Source of the DNA: Diplonema japonicum
Taxonomy: Eukaryota; Euglenozoa; Diplonemea; Diplonemida; Diplonemidae
Assembly: GCA_964019335.1 (NCBI GenBank)
Contig: OZ025727.1
Coordinates: 246,001 to 310,000, forward strand
Length of the DNA stretch: 64,000 nt
Direction: 5' to 3'
The position numbers and the translations under genes are program-made. Below the pieces are notes generated by a model. It searched no databases. It was not told the origin of the DNA and saw only the letters and a list, made by a program, of their open reading frames with translations. Position 1 is the first letter of the stretch, and each line of letters begins with the position of its first letter. This document shows, piece by piece, positions 35,701 to 44,100 of the stretch.

Positions 35701-37865
35701 GCTACAGTCTGAATGACCTTCCACAGGTCTCGTTCCTATCGACGGTGCTGACGAACACTGTCGACGCGGTGTCCTCTTCTTCTGTGAACAGGACGCTTTG
35801 GTATGTGGCAGACGGTCGGGCGGGCGTTAAAGTTTACAACACAACCATCTCCACCACACAACCCATCATCGCTACCAACACAGTGGGTGAGATACGCAAG
35901 GTTGTTCCTTTCAAGCAGTACCTCCTTGCGGCAGATGGGGTCGATGGGCTGAAGCTGTACAAGGTTGACACAGAGTCGAGGGTTGCAGAGCTGCTTGCCC
36001 GTCTTGAGACTTCTGAAGCGATCTACGACATTGTCCTCGAACCAGAGACGATGAAGGGCTACATAGCTGAAGGCAGGCGGGGGGTCTCCTCCTTCAACTG
36101 CGGAACACTTGACAAGATCACTGTCACAAGCACAGTGGACCTCGTTGACTCCGTCTTCCTTTCCCTGACTGAGTACAGTGGCTCTGGGTACATCCTTGCT
36201 GGGGACAGAACTGGCCTTCTCTCTGTTATTGAACTCATCAAGGAGGTACCGATGTACCTGGAGAGCCCGTGGCCTGAGTACGCTGTAGGGGTGGGGTTCG
36301 AGACGAAGCTGACACCGAAGGAGGTTGCGAGCAGGGAGGCGACCTCTGTGGAGGTGAGGTCGGTTGTGCGGATCGCAAGCGGTCGGGAGGCGGCTTGGCC
36401 TGAGTGGCTGGAGTACTCGGACCCCCTGCTGCTTCGGGGGACTCCTCCAAAGGAGCTGACTGGGCAGGAGGTGGTGTTGAAGTTCGCGGTGGAGCTCCCG
36501 AACGGGGCAGTTCACGAGGTCTTCTACACGCTGTCGATCGTACCGAGTCTGAAGGTTCGGAACGAGCTTGGGAAGCCGCAGGTGGTGACACCGGCGAACA
36601 CTGGGGTGGCGACGCTGCAGCTGGAGGCACCTCGGTCAGGGGAGTTCCTCCCGGAGCAGGGGGCTGTGTCGGTGACATCGAAACCTGTTGAAGGGAGCCT
36701 GCGGGTCTACGGTCCTGTTCCCGACCTGAACGACTTCCTGAAGGGGCTCCGGTTCGACCTGAAGGAGCCTTCGGAGAACCTGTCGAGGGTGACGCTGCTG
36801 GTGACGGACGACGTGAACCAGGGGGCTGTGCAGTACAACATCACGGTGGCGGACCTGAAGTTCAACATGCGTCCTGTTTTTGAGGGCAACAAAAACAACA
36901 CCAACAACAACAACAACTGGGACCCAACAGCGACAACAGGACAAGGCTTTCGCTTCCAACTGGTTCCTATCCGGGTGTCGGACCCCGATGGGGACGCGCT
37001 GACCCTGTCTGCTGTGGAGGTGGGTCGGCAATCCCTCCCCGGGTGGCTGGAGCTGGACCCGTCTGGCTACTTCTACGGGGAAGCAACGGTGGAGGATGTG
37101 GGGACGGTTGAGATCAACTTGACGGCGAGGGACACCTACGGCGGGGAGACGTCTCGGGTCTTCAAGCTGCGGGTGAAGCGCTCCTTCTGGGACCTGTTCT
37201 GGTACGTGTTCTCAATTGTGGCCCCGATCGTGTCTGGGCTCGGGATGCTGTACGGGGCTTGGGTGTACTACTCCCTTTTGTGGAACAACTTCGGGGGGAG
37301 GTGGTACTACTGGGAGGTCCCTCCTTCCCTGTTGTTGACCGGGGAGTGGTACCATGCGGAGAGGAAGAAGAAGAAGAAGGAGAGCAGGAGGATTGACCCG
37401 GAGAGCGTGCGAGAGATCCGGATGATGCGGCACATCAAACACTCCCTCGGGCAGAAGGTGCGGTCCCGGCTGAGGTGGGTCCTTCCCTCGGCGTACCTCC
37501 GGCACGAGCGACAAGAACCACTGGTGAACGGCGACAACCTCACCCCTTGGATCGAATACAACGAGCTCGCCCACACCTTCCGCCTTCTCTACGATGAGAT
37601 CGACGACGACGACGCGGGCATCTACTACCTCATCGTCTTCGGCCGCTTCGACGACATCCTCCAGGAGATCCGCCTCGAGCCCGCCGTTGTGAAGTCCCAG
37701 GAGCACAGGCTTCGCACGGCAGAGAAGGCGTCTGTGAGCTTCAAGGACCTCCTCGAAGAGGCTGAGGTCGAGACCCCTTTGAGTCCCAACCCTTTGGGGT
37801 ACAGGAAGATGTCGTGCTCTTTGAATCCTGAAGCACAAAGTGAGGCAGACGTCCTGCTCTTGTAG
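32793..37865 (+). CDS. F1 family surface protein, copy b
   Basis: 1690 residues from ATG 32793, which gives the family signal peptide MYIQLLLAVLSLSQL; an in-frame ATG 31 codons earlier lacks a signal. This copy is the most diverged in the three CUB domains (for example FSTCDVKPDTGFAVKKAPRC and GEVGILPDYQPPKRGDLGIHF). Its stalk is unlike the rest (MTATPTTAPDTMPPDTAMPP). From about residue 540 on it matches the other copies almost base for base, except for patches such as LEGTVRTGTKANGMKV, MALYANILYVTCIDGV and RAGVKVYNTTISTT. It has the TEYSGSGYILAGDRTGLLS version of the late-propeller patch, shared with copy c only. The tail has the shorter KKKKKESRR form. Confidence 0.92.
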   Translation: MYIQLLLAVLSLSQLDPPECGGVYNLDTTATSGTVRYPFSGQYENNVGSYCWRIKSTKWIHLTWKTVDIEDYAECARVLPCGYGSCPYLFQQHTCDNDALIMFDSSGDAGMEICGMNAQNILWQPSVAGDIVFRFRSDGDTVGLGFNVQFSTCDVKPDTGFAVKKAPRCQSQINNVTTDLTGTLKYPETGNYDGAVSTCWRILCNGQLTLTWKKVDLDTSGIGCNHDRITIYDTEEIGHTLCSVPIDPMVYPPGELVIHFGSDVCAHKSGFEVDWSCGAWNYPSPPQKGSLIASDCNIYTKDFSDSTGYLAHPDTLNTQYGPNEHFCWRIQCGGQLTLTFHELEIENVSGSSPYCSDHLMFEQDMLVRSEYICGEVGILPDYQPPKRGDLGIHFVSDTNSNLGGFNFSWVCDNSPDPPAPSDPGMQPQATLPPPVTCYVPTNAPPTDAPTAVPMTATPTTAPDTMPPDTAMPPGSTLSPATPSPDTSAPSTSAPLTQAPPTSEPGAAPTTPRPDTPTFVPVTVAPPTTGPTAVPTRSPGIVPTPAPPTETTETLNKTGIEEVLTSTGKTVIRTTDGGVTVVDKTEGGGGGGGFGGSVTVPGGPQTAVKVSGKTLVMGSANGTVSIVDIEKTPPTVKGSWTATGEVRSIAIGRSLLAVSDSAGLKIVSLRNPELPILMGELKVGYMQEMGFTEDATFLFGVPEGSGEVLMFDVRDPTRPSLKYSLEVKIPVSSVRVGRDEVFVCDSEGLKRFNTGTLPPSLALSQPGACGLLAATHERRYLFVSDPVTGGAANAKRITQYSLDPSLTADGLLFSRGPVLSMEVSADDRYLYVADSLGLQVFPLVRTNPGRLDNPLLKLEGTVRTGTKANGMKVLDKSQMVIAADDEGLSSFFNIFDSKNSDGRKKWITGGATAVETSLDGRWGFYGKGSAVTVFEVVTLNTVTTVATPSEVRSMALYANILYVTCIDGVYSYSLNDLPQVSFLSTVLTNTVDAVSSSSVNRTLWYVADGRAGVKVYNTTISTTQPIIATNTVGEIRKVVPFKQYLLAADGVDGLKLYKVDTESRVAELLARLETSEAIYDIVLEPETMKGYIAEGRRGVSSFNCGTLDKITVTSTVDLVDSVFLSLTEYSGSGYILAGDRTGLLSVIELIKEVPMYLESPWPEYAVGVGFETKLTPKEVASREATSVEVRSVVRIASGREAAWPEWLEYSDPLLLRGTPPKELTGQEVVLKFAVELPNGAVHEVFYTLSIVPSLKVRNELGKPQVVTPANTGVATLQLEAPRSGEFLPEQGAVSVTSKPVEGSLRVYGPVPDLNDFLKGLRFDLKEPSENLSRVTLLVTDDVNQGAVQYNITVADLKFNMRPVFEGNKNNTNNNNNWDPTATTGQGFRFQLVPIRVSDPDGDALTLSAVEVGRQSLPGWLELDPSGYFYGEATVEDVGTVEINLTARDTYGGETSRVFKLRVKRSFWDLFWYVFSIVAPIVSGLGMLYGAWVYYSLLWNNFGGRWYYWEVPPSLLLTGEWYHAERKKKKKESRRIDPESVREIRMMRHIKHSLGQKVRSRLRWVLPSAYLRHERQEPLVNGDNLTPWIEYNELAHTFRLLYDEIDDDDAGIYYLIVFGRFDDILQEIRLEPAVVKSQEHRLRTAEKASVSFKDLLEEAEVETPLSPNPLGYRKMSCSLNPEAQSEADVLLL

Positions 37866-40662
37866 CTTTGCTACTTTGGGTGCGTTGTACGTGTTGGTTG
37901 GGCTGTCTTTCATTTTACTTTATTAATTCATAGTTGTTAGGTTAAGTGTGACAAGTTATTTTTGTGCAGTTCTTCTTTTTAACATCGAGCATTTTTAATT
38001 TCACGTGCTGCTGATACCGTGTTCTTCTGCGTGCCAACGGGAAATTTCCCAATTTGGCTGCGACAGCGATACATATCTCGACGTAAAATTGTTCTTTTTT
38101 TTTCCACGGTGGATGAAATTATAAAGTTACCATTGCTTTTGTCTTTGTGTCCGAGGAGACATCCGAACATATAATAGACAAACCGTTGGTTCGCAGCACT
38201 GAAGGAGTGGTTCTAATTTTTCTTTTGCAAGAACGAGTCTAAACAAAGGGGAACGTTGGCAACGTGTTTCGGGTTGACAAACTTCTCCAGGTTTTACCCG
38301 TCACGCCAGTTCCTCTTTTTTTTTTTGTTACAAATATTTATCTTTCAAAAAATGATTTTATAACTATATGCAACTTGTGCCGAGCAAAAAACTTTCGCAG
38401 CTTTTTAAAAATCTTTTTTGCTCGTGCGAACAACAAAAAAGTAAAATGCCTCCACGGCCCCGCCGTTACGGCACCGCGTTCCGCGGTCCTGAAGCGAACA
38501 ACAAAGACATATAGTCATAAAGAATTATTTTTTTTTAACCGAGGACACATGCAAAAAAAAAAAAAACGTGTATTTTTCTATTTTTTCATTTGTACCCCCT
38601 GGTGATGCACGGTAAGAATCACTTTTATTTACCACTTTTATTTTGCGAAAGTGTAAGCGGCTATGTTCGGCACGAAACAATGCTTTTCCCACGAGGAGCC
38701 GTTGAAAGACACAGAGTAGTTAGTTTTGTTCCCCCCCCCCCCCCTTTGTGTTTTTGTACACATGAAACGGAATGTAGTGAATCCTTACCAGGCGTCTTAT
38801 TGGGAAAGCTCTCTCCTGGGGGCCGCTCCCATCATGTGCGTGGGTGTTTTGTGGGAAACACCCCTGACTGGTGGTAATCTACAACTTTACATGAATATAC
38901 TTTTAAAAAAAAAGCGTACCTGCGGGCGCCTGCAACACTTTCTGACATGTGTGGTTGCTTGACACCCGACCCGAGAAATCTTAGATTTTTCGATCCTGTT
39001 CGGGGGGGGGGGGTCACATGGGGGTGGTAAAGTGGGTTTTTTCAAATTCGGAAATGCAGAACACTGGAGCCGCTTAAACCATGTAAAACACCCCTTTCTC
39101 CACCAGAAAATCGATTTCCGCCCGGTACGTTTCACTTTTGGGCACCTACAAGGCATTATTTTGCATTTTTAAAACTGGTGACCACGGTTTGGTACCTGGC
39201 CTGTTGTCTCCCCTGTAGTTTCTGAGTTTTCTGAAAATTTTAGAATTTGACCATGGTTTGTTCCACCCTTTGAACACGGCTCTTTAGGACGCCGCTACCG
39301 TTTGAACGGCAGAGTACTGTCTTACATTGTCCGATTGTGAATCTTCTGTGTTTTGCGCGGCATTTCTGATGAATATCTATCATTTACCCGAGGTTGGGAT
39401 GGTAAGTTTGTTTTTGCAGATATTTCAGGTACCAAACTGTGGTCACTGTTTTCAAAAATACAGATACATCATTAACAAGTGCTCAGAAATGCTCTAATCC
39501 GGCTAATCCGATTCTGGGCACGCCGTAAACCCATCGCAATGCTCAATCCGAGTAAGCGGTGGAGTCCTGGGTCGAAATTTTATCAATCTCAGCGTCCTTT
39601 TGCTTGTTTGTCTCTTCTTGGATGACGTCTGTGAGCTTCTTATAAAAAAGCCGAAAGGAATAATCATTTTGCGTCGTCAGGTTTCTGCGTACCACGGGAC
39701 AGCTTTTTTTCTCCCCACTGGCCTATTTTATGGTCTCTATGGGTACCAACTCCCTTGCCCATGAAGGTTGGACCTCGTCCGTAGCTGTTTTGGCTTTACC
39801 TTTGCGTTTTTTGGGAACAATTTGGACACAGTATGCACACCCGTTATTTTGCGTTTTTAGCCTATCTACTCGGATTTGGGACCCACTTGGTGGGTGGATA
39901 ACAAGGTAAAGTGATGCAGCGCAGCATGAAATGCAGTTGAAAATAACTCCTCACTATAGTCGTTCTTGGAGATCCAGGGGTCGTGGGGACGAAAAAGTAC
40001 ATAGAGAAAAAAACGATTTTTCAAGACGACAAATATTTGCGCCTTGGAGTGTTATGGGTTAAAAAACTTTTTTTTTTCACGCTTAACCACGTTTTTTAGG
40101 ACCATGTGTACGGCCGTACGCCGTAGCCCTGGGGGGGGGGGGCTATGTTGGCAAGAAACGGGGAAAGGTTTTCGTTTCCGTTTCCGATATCTTTCTTGCC
40201 CCCATGTGGTTCCGGCTTAGTGCAAGAACTCTCGTACGCCAGGCGGTTTATGAAACAACAACTGAACAAAAAAAAAAAAAAAGAAGCGAAGTAGCACACG
40301 GTACGTAACCCCAGGGTACACTTGTGTGCATTCAAATAATATGTCAGAAAAAAAAAAAGTAAATCTGTGAGAAACGAACAATTGTTTATCTGTCACGTGC
40401 ATGGGGCGTCGCATCCCCCTACCTTTTGTGTGGATTTCCTTGTCACTGTATTTCGTATCCGTTACGTTGGGGTAGGAGAAAAAAAAAGGGGGGGGGAGAT
40501 GTAGTCATCCCCCCTTTTTTAAAATCACTGTAAACAAAAAATGCCGGCCGTACAACGATTTTTTACCAGCTCCCATATGAGATAAGTTGTAAAGTCGGGA
40601 GGTTCGCTCCCCCCCCCCCCCCCCCCCCGATTGTTTTTCAGTATTCTTTTTCTTTTTTGGGA
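37866..40662. other. Gene-poor spacer after F1b
   Basis: 2.8 kb. It begins with the F1-type 3' flank (CTTTGCTACTTTGGGTGCGT). The stretch 38.9-40.1 kb has balanced composition with few homopolymers, unlike other spacers, but no ORF over about 90 codons. A perfect hairpin GGGTGTTT...AAACACCC lies near 38843-38864. GGAAAGCTCTCTCCTG (38802-38817) recurs at 14838. ACGCCAGGCGGTTTAT (40236-40251) recurs at 22847. A C-run of about 20 lies at 40610-40628. Confidence 0.45.
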
Positions 40663-40701
40663 GGCCGTTGCTAACCACTTCGTTCCTATCATAGTGAATT
40701 T
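40663..40701 (+). repeat. Dispersed repeat SDR-4, copy 2
   Basis: GGCCGTTGCTAACCACTTCG then TTCCTATCATAGTGAATTT. See 22468-22507. Confidence 0.65.
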
Positions 40702-40756
40702 CTTTTTCTCTTTTCCTCCTCTTTCATAAGCAAAAGAAATGTCTTTTCTTTTTTTT

Positions 40757-41065
40757 GAAGGTGAAAGGAAGGAGGGCCTTCCCAGCTGAGCCGAGCACAA
40801 GGGTGCACACACTACGATCCATCGGGAAGACAAAGGCGGTGATCGGATGGAACAGGAGGGCGATATTTGCATCACCGAAGACCAAGCATGACCTAGAGGC
40901 GTTGAAAGGACAAAGGGCAAGAGAACGAAGAGAAAAAGCGGCCAGGCTGGGGAGAAGGCCGGCAAGACCACCAAAGGAGGAGAAGCCTCTGCTGAAAGGG
41001 GATAGGTGCAGGTAGAGGATGAGAACAAGGGGGCGTCTCACAAAGACTTCCTTTAACTCATATAT
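40757..41065 (+). mobile_element. LINE family A copy 2, 5'-truncated
   Basis: Only the last ~85 codons remain (GRRAFPAEP...KPLLKGDRCR, stop at 41013-41015), plus the 3' tail ending CTTCCTTTAACTCATATA and a T-run. The remaining frame is open. Severe 5' truncation is what target-primed reverse transcription produces. The 3' end is about 80 bases from the F1c start codon, so the insertion sits in or next to the F1c promoter/leader region. ATG 40755 in the tract upstream is chance. Confidence 0.8.
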
Positions 41066-41077
41066 TTTTTTTTCCAC

Positions 41078-41145
41078 TTCTTTTTCTTTCCTTTTTTGCA
41101 GTTTGCTGCTTTGTAGTTCAAACCAAACAGGTTCTCTCCCCTCAT
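41078..41145 (+). promoter_or_regulatory. Polypyrimidine-AG leader of F1c
   Basis: A T/C tract ends in TTTTTTGCAG (to 41101), followed by TTTGCTGCTTTGTAGTT, AAACCAAACAGGT and a C/T-rich end up to ATATG. The same ordered words occur before F1d (50841-50905). A pyrimidine tract, then AG, 45-55 bases from the ATG, would serve as a splice acceptor, most simply for a spliced leader since no upstream exon is seen. Confidence 0.45.
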
Positions 41146-44100
41146 ATGTATGTGCAGCTGTTGTTGACTGTGCTGTCACTGGGGCAGCTCAACCCCTCAA
41201 AGTGCAGGGGGGTCTACAGGAGAGACGCAGCAGCTGAATCGGGCACATTGAAGTACCCTAACTCCGGCAATAACTACCCGAACAATGCAGACTACTGCTG
41301 GCGTATCAAGTCGACGAAGTGGATCCGGCTGGAGTGGGTGTCTTTGGACATCGAGGACATCACCGAGTGTGTAAAGGCTGACAGCTGCGGTTTCAATCCT
41401 CCCTGCACTCAGCATTCAGCATGTAGCGACGCTCTCATCGCTTATGACACTTCGAACTTGTCAGGGATGACCTTCTGCGGGATGGCAGCAAGTAATATCA
41501 TCTGGCAGCCCACCTCAAAGGGTGATGTGGTGTTCAGGTTCGTCAGCGGCCCCAAAACAACAGGACAGGGCTTCACTATCAAATGGTCCACCTGCGAAGC
41601 GAAACCCGACACTGGCTACTCCATAAAGATGGCCCCTCGTTGCGGTGGGCAGATCAAAAATATCTTGACCAACCCCACAGGCACACTGAAGCATCCTGTG
41701 ACTGGGAAATATGATCATGGTGAGAACATATGCTGGCGGATACTCTGCAACGGACAGCTCTCCCTCACGTGGAAGGCTGTTGATGTAAAAAGCAACACTG
41801 ACATCGGCTGCAATAAAGACAAGGTCACCATCTACGACAGTGAAGAAACTGAACACACACTGTGCAGAATGCCTCTCGATCCTATTGAGTACCCTCCTGG
41901 TGAGATCGTCATCAGCTTCTTCTCTGATGTCTGTGATAACGGTAATGGCTTTGAGGTGTCGTGGTCGTGCGGGGCATGGGACTACCCTACCCCTCCGCAG
42001 AAGGGTACCCTTGTCGGTGTTGACTGCAACGCTTATTCCAGTGACTTCTCCACTTCGGCTGGCAACCTTGCTTATCCCTCCACTCCTGGCTTGTACGGCA
42101 ATAATATCAAATTATGCTGGCGCATCCAGTGTGGCGGGCAGCTCACCCTCACCTATCACGAGATGGATCTTGATGATGGCGTGAATTGTGATAACGACCA
42201 TCTTGCATTCGAGCAGCAAGGGCTTGTGCGTTCTAACTTGTACTGCGGTACAGCTATTCCTGACTACCAGCCTCCCATAAGGGGCGACCTTGTTGTCTAC
42301 TTCAGAAGTGACAGTTCGCAGCAAAAACAAGGATTCAACCTGTCGTGGGTGTGCGATGACTCACCGGACCCTCCTGCCCCATCAAACCCTGGAATGCAGC
42401 CCCCGGCAACACAGCCGCCACCTTTGACAGCCTGTCCCATACCCGCCACATCTGCACCGGATACTCTGGCTCCAACTGATGCACCTGCAACCCCAGCCCC
42501 TGCCACAGCTCCACCAACAGACCCTCCCACAACACCATTTCCACCAACAGACCCTCCCACAACACCAGCTCCAGCAACAGGCCTTCCTGCAACCCCAGCT
42601 CCAGCAACAAGTGCTCCTTTAACCCAAGCTCCACCAACTTCAGAACCAGGCACTCCAGACACAGCCGCCCCCACGACACCACGCCCCGACACCCCAACGT
42701 TCGTCCCTGTGACTGTGGCACCCCCCACCACAGGACCGACAGCGGTGCCAACAAGGAGCCCTGGGATTGTTCCAACACCCGCCCCCCCGACAGAGACGAC
42801 AGAGACCCTCAACAAGACGGGGATCGAGGAGGTTCTGACGAGCACTGGGAAGACTGTGATTCGCACAACGGACGGCGGGGTGACAGTGGTGGACAAGACT
42901 GAGGGTGGTGGTGGTGGTGGTGGGTTCGGCGGCTCGGTGACTGTCCCTGGAGGCCCTCAGACTGCGGTGAAGGTGAGCGGAAAGACTCTGGTGACGGGGT
43001 CAGCGAACGGGACCGTGTCCATCGTTGACATTGAGAAAACCCCCCCCACTGTGAAGGGGAGCTGGACGGCGACGGGGGAGGTGCGGAGCATCGCCATCGG
43101 GAGGTCCCTGCTGGCGGTGTCGGACAGTGCTGGGCTGAAGATCGTGTCCCTCCGAAACCCCGAGCTTCCCATCCTGATGGGGGAGCTGAAGGTGGGCTAC
43201 ATGCAGGAGATGGGGTTCACGGAGGACGCGACCTTCCTGTTCGGGGTTCCCGAGGGCTCTGGGGAGGTGCTGATGTTCGACGTGAGGGACCCGACGCGGC
43301 CCTCGCTGAAGTACAGCTTGGAGGTGAAGATCCCCGTGTCGAGCGTGAGGGTGGGAAGGGATGAGGTGTTCGTGTGCGACTCGGAAGGGCTGAAGCGCTT
43401 CAACACGGGGACCCTGCCCCCTTCCCTCGCCCTCTCGCAACCGGGGGCGTGCGGGCTCCTTGCGGCGACACACGAGAGGCGGTACCTGTTCGTGTCGGAC
43501 CCCGTGACAGGAGGGGCCGCCAATGCGAAGCGCATCACACAGTACTCCCTCGACCCCTCGTTAACAGCGGACGGGCTCCTCTTCTCAAGGGGACCTGTTC
43601 TCAGCATGGAGGTGTCGGCGGACGACCGGTACCTCTACGTTGCGGACAGCCTGGGCCTGCAGGTGTTCCCGTTGGTGCGGACGAACCCTGGGCGCCTCGA
43701 CAACCCTTTGCTGAAGTTGGTTCGGACTGTGCAAACAGGAAGGAGGACAAACGGGGCGAAGGTCTTGGACAAGTCACAAATGGTGGTCGCAGCTGACGAC
43801 GAGGGGCTCAGCAGCTTCTTCAACATCTTCGACTCGAAGAACTCGGATGGGAGGAAGAAGTGGATCACTGGTGGGGCGACAGCTGTGGAGACATCTCTGG
43901 ACGGACGATGGGGTTTCTACGGGAAGGGGAGTGCTGTGACTGTGTTCGAGGTGGTGACGCTGAACACTGTGACGACTGTGGCGACACCTTCTGAGGTGCG
44001 GTCAATGACACGGTTCGCTGGTGTGCTGTACGTCACCTGCAAAGATGGTGTCTACAGCTACAGTCTGAATGACCTTCCGAAGGTCTCGTTCCTATCGACG

